Notes under the pieces: generated by a model
The model's input: only the letters and a program-made list of their open reading frames with translations
Databases searched by the model: none
What the model was told of the DNA's origin: nothing
Shown here: positions 48,058 to 54,511 of the stretch, one piece after another
How the letters are laid out: each line of letters begins with the position of its first letter
How positions within the stretch are numbered: the first letter of the stretch is position 1
Position numbers and translations under genes: made by a program
DNA from: Bacillota bacterium
Lineage (GTDB): Bacteria; Bacillota_A; Clostridia; Lachnospirales; Lachnospiraceae
Direction: 5' to 3'
NCBI GenBank assembly: GCA_023443625.1
Contig: JAEZTQ010000079.1
Coordinates: forward strand, 124,001 to 188,000
Length of the DNA: 64,000 nt

Positions 48058-48519
48058 TTATTCTGACAAAGGATTCTTCTCTAAATATATCAATGTTAAT
48101 ATGGGAGAGATAGTAAATTCCCTATATCTAAGGTAACCTAAATGCTCATAGAATTGAAGATTTCTTATACTTTTATCACTTGTAAATAATTCATACCGAT
48201 GCCTGGGATATAATTCTTCAATTGTATGAAGAAGCCTTGTTCCGATGCCTTTATGTTGTTGGTCGGGATGAACAATTAGTTTTCCGATCATTAAAGTCTT
48301 ACCATTAATATGACCTCGAACGGAGCCCATGATAGTATCATTTTCATCAACAGCTTTAAGGAAAATACCCTTTTGAAATTCCATCTGTATATCTTCTAAA
48401 GTTTGTAATAGAGGTGGAATAGAAAATGTATTAAGTAGAAGCCCTTCGCTTTGGTAGGCTAAATATTGTAGTTCCAATATGGGTTTTAAATCTGCAAATA
48501 CAGCCTTTTCAATTCTCAT
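48058..48519 (-). CDS. GNAT family N-acetyltransferase
   Basis: A 153-residue acetyltransferase. The acetyl-CoA-binding motif A is LIVHPDQQHKGIGTRLLHTI (about 83-102), followed by FYEHLGYLRYREFTIS typical of the domain end. The acceptor is unknown. The gene's 5' side faces the microcompartment operon, so the 266-base region upstream carries promoters in both directions. Confidence 0.88.
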   Translation of the reverse strand: MRIEKAVFADLKPILELQYLAYQSEGLLLNTFSIPPLLQTLEDIQMEFQKGIFLKAVDENDTIMGSVRGHINGKTLMIGKLIVHPDQQHKGIGTRLLHTIEELYPRHRYELFTSDKSIRNLQFYEHLGYLRYREFTISPILTLIYLEKNPLSE

Positions 48520-48692
48520 GCTTCTAACTCCAATTCGTATTTAAATTTGTTATTGTCTTATTATAACATAGGAAAGAATAATTGTACCATATAATGTAAA
48601 AAAGTAATGGAGAGGGTGATAGGGGTGAGGATAAAAAATAATTAATTTATTTGCATAAAAAAGGATAAGCCCTCGTATGATGTATTGGATAT

Positions 48693-48776
48693 GGAGGAGA
48701 AATCCTCCTACAATACAAGGGGGAGAAATCCTCCTACAAAACAAGGAGGAGAAATCCTCCTATAGAACAAGGAGGA
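48693..48776 (+). promoter_or_regulatory. Shine-Dalgarno/anti-Shine-Dalgarno hairpin array before the first shell gene
   Basis: Three tandem hairpins GGAGGA-GAAA-TCCTCC begin at 48693, 48719 (GGGGGA variant, one wobble) and 48745, at an exact 26-base period with TACAAAACAA-like spacers. The fourth unit has only the GGAGGA arm (48771-48776), nine bases before ATG 48786, and is the working ribosome site. Each hairpin hides a perfect ribosome site behind a GNRA tetraloop. A weak promoter (TTGCAT at 48651, TATGAT at 48676) lies upstream. Confidence 0.85.
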
Positions 48777-48785
48777 TTATATAAT

Positions 48786-49061
48786 ATGGCTCAGGAAGCA
48801 TTAGGAATGGTAGAAACCAGAGGTTTAACAGCTGCAATCGAGGCGGCTGATGCAATGATTAAGGCAGCAGATGTTGTTATGGTAGGTACAGAGAAAATCG
48901 GTTCAGGTCTTGTAACAGTTATGATACGTGGTGATGTAGGCGCAGTAAAGGCAGCTACTGAAGTAGGAGCTGCAGCAGCCTCCAGACTTGGTGAATTAGT
49001 ATCAGTTCATGTAATCCCAAGACCGCACGCTGATGTAGAGAAAATACTTCCAAAACTATAA
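48786..49061 (+). CDS. Bacterial microcompartment hexameric shell protein (BMC-H), PduA-like
   Basis: A 91-residue BMC-domain protein that forms hexamer tiles of the shell. [20 protein letters not shown] (about 8-27) and the pore motif EKIGSG (about 38-43) match PduA/PduJ, whose pore passes 1,2-propanediol. The end [14 protein letters not shown] is typical. It is the first gene of the microcompartment operon, preceded by the SD/anti-SD hairpin array. It is a close paralogue of the domain encoded at 49842-50120. Confidence 0.95.
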   Translation: MAQEALGMVETRGLTAAIEAADAMIKAADVVMVGTEKIGSGLVTVMIRGDVGAVKAATEVGAAAASRLGELVSVHVIPRPHADVEKILPKL

Positions 49062-49168
49062 GCAATCTGGATTGATTAGCTTTCATAGGATGAATTAATT
49101 TATATTAATGATAGATTTATTTATGATAGCTTCGATGCATTTACAATTCGAAAGGCCTGGTAGTAAAT

Positions 49169-49456
49169 ATGAAATCTTACGGATTTATTGAAATACCAAG
49201 TGTAACAGCAGCAATTGAAGCGCTGGATACTATGTGTAAGACAGCGAATGTAGAGTTTGTTACCTGGGAAAGGAAGCTGGGAGGCAGGTTAGTCACTATT
49301 ATTATTCAAGGTGATGTAGCTGCAGTAACAGAAGCAGTTGAAACTGCTGCAAAGAACGCAATGAAGCCTTGTGTACATGCTGTTATTCCCAATCCGCATG
49401 AAGAGACACGAAAGATGGTAGGTATCAGTGCAGCAAGACTGACAGGTGGTGAGTAA
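49169..49456 (+). CDS. BMC-H shell protein with divergent pore
   Basis: A 95-residue single BMC domain. It begins [20 protein letters not shown] and carries ERKLGGRL where PduA has EKIGSG, so the pore should be more basic. [18 protein letters not shown] closes the domain and a short tail follows. It resembles CcmK-like or minor shell proteins of glycyl-radical compartments. The ribosome site is weaker than those of its neighbours (GAAAGGCCTGGTAGTAAAT before ATG) and has no hairpin array. The next gene starts one base after its stop. Confidence 0.9.
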   Translation: MKSYGFIEIPSVTAAIEALDTMCKTANVEFVTWERKLGGRLVTIIIQGDVAAVTEAVETAAKNAMKPCVHAVIPNPHEETRKMVGISAARLTGGE

Positions 49457-49457
49457 C

Positions 49458-50120
49458 ATGGCAGCACGAAAAAAGCAGGTTACAGAAGATGGCAGTGAAC
49501 AAAACACAAAGCATAAGGCAGCAGACGAAAATACAAAAGCACAACAGCAGCAGGAAGTAAAAAGTAATTCAGAGGCAATAACAGCTGAGCATTTAGTCGC
49601 AGCTGATATTAAAAAGTCAAAGATTGCAAGTAATCAGAGAGAAGAATTCTCTGTAGTAAAGCAGGGAAAAGAAAACTCTCAAGCAAAAAACGGGAATGAA
49701 CTTTCCCAAACAATGCAGAGAGAAGAAGCCTCCCACACAAAACCGGGAAAAGAAGACTCTCAAACAAAACAAGGAGGAGAAATCCTCCATACAAAACAAG
49801 GAGGAGAAATCCTCCACAAAAAACAAGGAGGATTAATTAAAATGGCACAGGAAGCATTAGGAATGGTAGAAACAAGAGGTTTAGTAGCAGCAATTGAGGC
49901 AGCAGATGCAATGTTAAAGGCAGCAAACGTAACTTTAGTTGGAACAGAGAAGATCGGTTCCGGACTGGTAAGCGTTATGGTAAGAGGAGATGTAGGTGCA
50001 GTTAAGGCAGCAGTTGAATCCGGAGCAAGCTCTGCATCCAAGCTTGGTGAATTAGTTGCTACCCATGTAATTCCTAGACCTCATACAGATGTAGAGAAGA
50101 TTTTACCTACATTAAAATAA
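49458..50120 (+). CDS. BMC-H shell protein with disordered N-terminal extension and internal start
   Basis: The frame opens at ATG 49458 ([12 protein letters not shown]), one base after the upstream stop, so translation is probably coupled. Residues 1-128 are charged, lack Cys and aromatic residues apart from one Phe, and end in eight 9-residue repeats. A normal BMC-H domain ([20 protein letters not shown], pore EKIGSG) follows. ATG 49842 inside the frame has its own strong AAGGAGG site and gives a 92-residue protein nearly identical in plan to the first shell protein. Both a long and a short product are plausible; the short one is the safer prediction. Confidence 0.85.
   Translation: MAARKKQVTEDGSEQNTKHKAADENTKAQQQQEVKSNSEAITAEHLVAADIKKSKIASNQREEFSVVKQGKENSQAKNGNELSQTMQREEASHTKPGKEDSQTKQGGEILHTKQGGEILHKKQGGLIKMAQEALGMVETRGLVAAIEAADAMLKAANVTLVGTEKIGSGLVSVMVRGDVGAVKAAVESGASSASKLGELVATHVIPRPHTDVEKILPTLK
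49629..49841 (+). repeat. 27-bp hairpin array translated in frame
   Basis: Eight units of 27 bp encode nonapeptides ([54 protein letters not shown] twice, KKQGGLIKM). The last three carry GGAGGA at 49773, 49800 and 49827; the first two of these form GGAGGA-GAAA-TCCTCC hairpins, and the third is the free ribosome site of ATG 49842. Older units keep pairing with other bases: AGAGAA-GAA-TTCTCT in unit 1 and GGGAA/TTCCC in unit 3. Confidence 0.8.
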
Positions 50121-50253
50121 TTAAGAATGTATCAATGGTTATGCAGTTGCGACAATGTAAGGTTAAACTGCTGAATACCTCATAGGTTTATGTAATTTGT
50201 AAAGACAGCGATAATTTCCGCAAAGTATGTAATTAGTTAACATACAAAAAACT

Positions 50254-50487
50254 TAAGTACCCTGCAGGAGAAGGATTACTAACAGGAATAGACAGCATAA
50301 GCTTCTCTTGCAGCTTACTTATCAACCCTGCATTAGCATAATAGGTATAGGCGTTAGCGTAATCCATTACCTTAATGCTTTGCGTACACAATAGGGTTAA
50401 CAGCGGCAGTTTGATGTTTTAAATTCATAACTCTATGTTTGGATAAGGAATTCAATCTCTTGGACTTTTTATCCAAGCATAGAGAAA
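50254..50487 (+). ncRNA. Three long stem-loops in the 380-base gap before pduL
   Basis: Stem 1: CTGCAGGAGAAG (50262-50273) with CTTCTCTTGCAG (50302-50313), extended by TAAGTA/TACTTA. Stem 2: nested AACCCT/AGGGTT, GCATTA/TAATGC and AGGTA/TACCT over 50324-50398. Stem 3: 16 bp, CTCTATGTTTGGATAA (50431-50446) with TTATCCAAGCATAGAG (50469-50484), no T-run after it. The rest of 50121-50503 has no gene; a GTATGT/ACATAC hairpin lies near 50225. This could be an mRNA processing or stability region, a riboswitch or a small RNA. No known riboswitch was recognised. Confidence 0.55.
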
Positions 50488-50512
50488 ATAAGAAAAAGAG
50501 CAGGTGAAATTC

Positions 50513-51181
50513 GTGGAAGATAAAACAATTGAGCTAGTCACAAAATTAGTAATAGAAGCCTTGAAGCAAGGTCAGGCAGATACCAATAATAAGAATACAG
50601 AGGAAGATGGTTTTGTAGTACCTGTTGGTGTATCCGCCAGGCACGTCCATTTATCTAAGGAGGATTTAGAAACTTTATTCGGTAAGGGCTATGAATTAAC
50701 CAAGAAGAAAGAATTGATGGGCGGACAATATGCTGCAGAGGAATGCGTAACGATTGTTGGATTGAAGTTAAGAGCAATGGAGAATGTCAGAATATTAGGG
50801 CCGCTTCGTAAACAGTCACAGGTTGAGATATCCGCGACCGATTCCGTCAAATTAGGAATTAAGGCACCAATCCGGGAATCAGGTGACGTTAAGAACTCCG
50901 CGCCAATTGCTTTAGTAGGACCAAAGGGCGTAATATATTTAAAGGAAGGCTGTATCATTGCCAAAAGACATATTCATATGTCACCAAGTGATGCCAAAGC
51001 TGCAGGAGTTCATAATGGTGAGATTGTATCCGTAAAAGCAGAGAATGAAAGAGGTACTATCTTCAATCATGTTACAATAAGAGTGGATGAAAGCTATACA
51101 TTGGAAATGCATATTGATACGGATGAGGCGAATGCATCTAATATCAAAACTGGAAACATGGTTACGATTATTAAGAAATAA
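50513..51181 (+). CDS. pduL: Phosphate propanoyltransferase PduL
   Basis: About 222 residues from GTG 50513; an earlier in-frame GTG at 50504 lies inside the likely ribosome site (AGGTGA 50502-50507). The N-terminus (KTIELVTKLVIEALKQ) is an amphipathic helix typical of an encapsulation peptide, then a variable linker. Two PduL beta-barrel domains follow with the zinc-binding His pairs SARHVHLSKEDL and AKRHIHMSPSDA. It converts acyl-CoA plus phosphate to acyl-phosphate inside the compartment, recycling CoA. The matching aldehyde dehydrogenase is not encoded nearby. Confidence 0.95.
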   Translation: MEDKTIELVTKLVIEALKQGQADTNNKNTEEDGFVVPVGVSARHVHLSKEDLETLFGKGYELTKKKELMGGQYAAEECVTIVGLKLRAMENVRILGPLRKQSQVEISATDSVKLGIKAPIRESGDVKNSAPIALVGPKGVIYLKEGCIIAKRHIHMSPSDAKAAGVHNGEIVSVKAENERGTIFNHVTIRVDESYTLEMHIDTDEANASNIKTGNMVTIIKK

Positions 51182-51270
51182 TCAAATAGATGAAGGATCG
51201 ATAGGGTTATAAAGGTATCACATAACAGCACTATATATTATGCGGTGTTTTAACAGCAGGGAGGGTTAGT

Positions 51271-51537
51271 ATGGTTGTAGGGAAGGTTGTAGGAACGGTA
51301 GTAGCAACAAGAAAAAATGATAATCTGATTGGGAGCAAATTCTTGATTGTACAGCCGTTTGATAAAATGATGAGAGTAAGTGAACGCTTTGTTGCGGTTG
51401 ATCATGTGGGTGCTGGTATCGGAGAGACTGTTCTGGTTGCAACCGGAAGTGCTGCAAGAATTGGCTGCAATATGGAGAACTCACCAATAGATGCAGCAAT
51501 CGTAGGGATTGTAGATAATATAACCGAATTAGAGTAA
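51271..51537 (+). CDS. Microcompartment vertex protein EutN/CcmL family
   Basis: An 88-residue pentamer-forming protein (BMC-P) that caps the shell vertices. MVVGKVVGTVVATRKNDNLI, KFLIVQPFD and GAGIGETVLVATGSAAR are characteristic, as is the C-terminal DAAIVGIVDNIT. CAGGGAGGGTTAGT precedes the ATG. One such gene is needed per compartment. Confidence 0.95.
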   Translation: MVVGKVVGTVVATRKNDNLIGSKFLIVQPFDKMMRVSERFVAVDHVGAGIGETVLVATGSAARIGCNMENSPIDAAIVGIVDNITELE

Positions 51538-51545
51538 TTATAACA

Positions 51546-51561
51546 CTGCCCAAATTCGCAG
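51546..51561 (+). repeat. 16-bp leader repeat before the PduS-like gene
   Basis: CTGCCCAAATTCGCAG, with CTGC/GCAG ends able to pair, followed by TTTTTGGGG and a GGAGGG ribosome site. The identical 16 bases occur at 57084-57099 just before the activase gene, with a similar TTTTG...GG continuation. Confidence 0.7.
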
Positions 51562-51584
51562 TTTTTGGGGCATGGAGGGCTGGT

Positions 51585-52922
51585 ATGGACATTAAGGAAC
51601 TGATTAATATAGTCAAGGATAATGGAGTAGCAGGAGCGGGCGGTGCCGGTTTTCCTACCTATGCGAAGTTTGACAAGAGAGCGAATACAATTATTTTAAA
51701 TTGCGCTGAGTGTGAGCCTTTACTAAAGCTTCATAGACAGCTGCTAAAGACCAAGGCATACGAAATTATGTATACGCTAAACCTTATCGCGGAGGCTCTG
51801 GAGGCAGAAGAAGTATTCCTGGCGATAAAAGAAGCTTATACGGGAACAGTAGAAGCCGTTAAGTCAAATCTGATTTCGTTTCCGAGGTTAAAGATAAAGC
51901 TATTACCGGAAGTTTATCCTATGGGCGATGAAGTTATTTTAATATACGAGACAACAAAGAAAGTGATACCACCGGGAAGTATTCCCATTGAGCTGGGGGT
52001 TGCTGTATTCAATGTTGAGACTGTGTGGAATATCTATAATGCCCTAGAGAAGAACAGACCGGTTTATACAAAATACATTACAGTTGCCGGAGCGGTTAAT
52101 AGTCCCATAACCCTTGAGGTTCCTATCGGCTTATCAGTAGAAGAAGCAGTAGAGCTCGCAGGGGGATTGGCAATGAAAGAGCCGGTATATATTATGGGCG
52201 GACCTATGACGGGTAATCTCGTTAATTCATATGATACCGTTACGAAGACCACCAATGCAATCTTAGTACTTCCTCAAAATCATTATGTGGTTCAGAAAAA
52301 AAAGGTTAATACCTCAATTGATATGAAGAGGGCAATGGCCTCCTGCTGTCAGTGTGAAATGTGTACGGATTTATGCCCCAGACATTTGTTAGGACATCCC
52401 ATCACACCTCATATGTTTATGAGAACAGCTACCAGTGGTGTTACTAAGACGATAGAGCCCTTTATCAATACAATGTTTTGCTGCTCCTGTGGTTTATGTG
52501 AGTTATTTGCCTGTCCACAATCACTGTCACCGAGAACTTTAATAACGCAGTATAAGAATGGACTTCGTAGTAAAGGCGTTCCTATTCCCAAAGGGATTAC
52601 TGCAGAGCCAGTTGATCCAATGAGAGAGTATAGAGCTGTTCCGATGGAACGATTAATTGCAAGATTAGGACTAGAGGAATATAACGTTGCTGCTCCGATG
52701 AAGGAGATTAAAGTGGCTCCAAAGCAGGTAAGAATTCATCTAAGTCAGCATATCGGTGCAAAGGCCGTCCCGGTTGTAAGTAAAGGAGATACGCTGCAGC
52801 AGGGTCAGATCATCGGGAGGGCAGAAGACAATAAATTATCTCTTCCGGTTCATGCTTCTATAAACGGCAAAGTACTTGAAGTAAATGATACGTATATTAT
52901 CATTAATTCTCAAAATGATTAA
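51585..52922 (+). CDS. pduS: PduS-like/RnfC-type flavin and iron-sulfur oxidoreductase
   Basis: A 445-residue protein. The N-terminal Rossmann-like RnfC fold has GVAGAGGAGFPTYAK (about 14-28), and a SLBB domain lies near 170-215. Two [4Fe-4S] sites are visible: Cys254/257/260/264 (CxxCxxCxxxCP) and Cys299/302/305 with Cys310. The C-terminal SLBB-like tail ends with NGKVLEVNDTYIII. In Pdu systems the homologue moves electrons across the shell or recycles cofactors, partnered with PduT, whose gene follows 43 bases later. Confidence 0.9.
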   Translation: MDIKELINIVKDNGVAGAGGAGFPTYAKFDKRANTIILNCAECEPLLKLHRQLLKTKAYEIMYTLNLIAEALEAEEVFLAIKEAYTGTVEAVKSNLISFPRLKIKLLPEVYPMGDEVILIYETTKKVIPPGSIPIELGVAVFNVETVWNIYNALEKNRPVYTKYITVAGAVNSPITLEVPIGLSVEEAVELAGGLAMKEPVYIMGGPMTGNLVNSYDTVTKTTNAILVLPQNHYVVQKKKVNTSIDMKRAMASCCQCEMCTDLCPRHLLGHPITPHMFMRTATSGVTKTIEPFINTMFCCSCGLCELFACPQSLSPRTLITQYKNGLRSKGVPIPKGITAEPVDPMREYRAVPMERLIARLGLEEYNVAAPMKEIKVAPKQVRIHLSQHIGAKAVPVVSKGDTLQQGQIIGRAEDNKLSLPVHASINGKVLEVNDTYIIINSQND

Positions 52923-52965
52923 TTAACCGGTAGGATTGAACTGGTAACGAGAGGATATGAAGCTT

Positions 52966-53514
52966 ATGAGTAAAGCAATTGGAATGGTTGAGTATAAGAC
53001 AGTTTCGAAGGGGTTAGTAGCAGCTGATACAATGCTAAAAACAGCAGAGGTAGATATCATAGAAGCACAGACAGTATGCCCCGGTAAATACATTATTTTG
53101 TTAAGTGGCGAGCTGAGTGCTGTAAATGCTTCTGTAGAGGCTGCCAGAGTAAAATTTAGCAATGAGCTGATTGACAGCTTTATACTTGGTAATCCGCATG
53201 AGTCAATATTTCCAGCGATTTATGGAACAACTCAGATCGAAAAAGTCAATGCACTTGGCATATTAGAAACCTTTTCAGCAGCATCTATCATCGTTGCGGC
53301 AGATGAAGCGGCAAAAACTGCTGAGGTAGAATTAATCGAATTAAGAATTGCAAAAGGCATGTGCGGTAAATCCTATATGCTCCTTACTGGAGAGGTTGCA
53401 GCAGTAGAGGCTGCAATTGAGAAGGCTAAGGCTGCAGTAGGGGAGAAGGCAATGCTTCTGGATTTCTCAATTATAGCCAATCCTGATGGTAAATTGTGTA
53501 AGAGTATATTATAA
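52966..53514 (+). CDS. pduT: Tandem-domain shell protein BMC-T, PduT-like
   Basis: About 182 residues from ATG 52966 (MSKAIGMVEYKTVSKG), preferred over an in-frame ATG three codons earlier that sits too close to GAGAGG. Two BMC domains are fused (about 1-88 and 93-182). TVCPGK in domain 1 places Cys38 where Salmonella PduT holds a [4Fe-4S] cluster at the centre of the trimer. Domain 2 has GMCGKSYM. It probably forms an electron conduit together with the PduS-like protein. Confidence 0.93.
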   Translation: MSKAIGMVEYKTVSKGLVAADTMLKTAEVDIIEAQTVCPGKYIILLSGELSAVNASVEAARVKFSNELIDSFILGNPHESIFPAIYGTTQIEKVNALGILETFSAASIIVAADEAAKTAEVELIELRIAKGMCGKSYMLLTGEVAAVEAAIEKAKAAVGEKAMLLDFSIIANPDGKLCKSIL

Positions 53515-53693
53515 TATACTCAGTGCTCGCAGGATATAAAGTGAAATAGCTTGATTTAATCAATATGAAATGATTGTTTGTTAACTTTACGATTATATTT
53601 GATTATATTCTTATTTTACTAAGTGAGCTGACAGATGTACTGCGAAGCTATAATACAAGAAAGATTAATGAATTTACCTTAAGGAAAGTAGGT

Positions 53694-54473
53694 ATGGGAA
53701 TGCTTGCAATTGAAAGAAGAAATAGGATATTATCCATTCTACAAAAGGAAAACCGGGTGGTTGTTGCAGATTTAAGCAAGGAATTTAATGTGACGGAGGA
53801 AACCATCAGAAGGGATTTAGAGAAGCTTGAGAAGGAAGGCTTTGCCAAGAAAACCTATGGTGGAGCAATTATCAATGAAAGCCTGAATGTCGACTTACCG
53901 TTTACCGTCAGAAAGAAAGCAAATGTAGCAAATAAGCAGGATATAGCAGAATTAATCGATAGCCTGATACAGGACGGCGATCATATTATGTTAGATGCCA
54001 GTTCGACTGCTGTATATATTGCAAAAAATTTAAAAAACAAAAAGAATTTGACACTAATCACGAATTCCATAGAAATATTACTGGAATTATCCGATGTTGT
54101 CGGATGGAAGGTGCTTTCTACAGGCGGTGTCATGAAGGAAGGCTCGCTCTCCCTCGTTGGTCATCAGGCCGAGAAAATGATTAACTCCTTCCATGTTGAT
54201 AAAACAATCGTTTCCTGCAAGGGATTAGATATAGATTACGGTATAACAGATTCGAATGAGATGGAAGCTCATATTAAGAAGCTGATGCTTGATTGTTCAG
54301 CAACGAAGATTTTAGCAGTGGATAATTCTAAATTCGATAAGATCTCCTTCACAAAAATCGGAGATTTATCAGATATTGATATTATGGTAACTGATGTAGA
54401 GCCCGATCAAAAATGGAAAAATATATTTAATACACTAAATATTGAGAACTATTTCAAAACCAATGAAAGCTAG
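53694..54473 (+). CDS. DeoR family transcriptional regulator
   Basis: About 259 residues from ATG 53694; MLAIERRNRILSILQKENRV is the normal family start, and longer upstream reading adds an unrelated hydrophobic stretch. The N-terminal HTH is VVADLSKEFNVTEETIRRDL followed by LEKEGFAKKTYGGAI, and the C-terminal DeoRC sensor domain has LDASSTAVYIAKNL, LITNSIEILLEL and the sugar-phosphate-site STGGVMKEGSLSLVG. It sits inside the compartment operon and probably senses a sugar phosphate or diol precursor. Confidence 0.92.
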   Translation: MGMLAIERRNRILSILQKENRVVVADLSKEFNVTEETIRRDLEKLEKEGFAKKTYGGAIINESLNVDLPFTVRKKANVANKQDIAELIDSLIQDGDHIMLDASSTAVYIAKNLKNKKNLTLITNSIEILLELSDVVGWKVLSTGGVMKEGSLSLVGHQAEKMINSFHVDKTIVSCKGLDIDYGITDSNEMEAHIKKLMLDCSATKILAVDNSKFDKISFTKIGDLSDIDIMVTDVEPDQKWKNIFNTLNIENYFKTNES

Positions 54474-54511
54474 AGAAGGCTTGTACCAAGCAGCATAAAG
54501 GAGAGGTAGCA

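Noticed and set aside
48693..48776. Short regular repeats could be mistaken for a CRISPR array
   Set aside because: The whole 26-bp unit, including the spacer part, repeats; no unique spacers and no cas genes. The units end precisely at a ribosome site.
49609..50041. Minus-strand open frames rich in Phe, Ser and Leu opposite the third shell gene
   Set aside because: They mirror the 27-bp repeats and the BMC-H domain; no start sites or family features.
50121..50503. A cobalamin or other known riboswitch before pduL
   Set aside because: No B12 box or other conserved riboswitch core was found, and the dehydratase here is B12-independent.
53574..53693. An N-terminal hydrophobic extension of the DeoR regulator
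   Set aside because: The family start and a ribosome site lie at 53694; the upstream part has no support and no relation to DeoR proteins.
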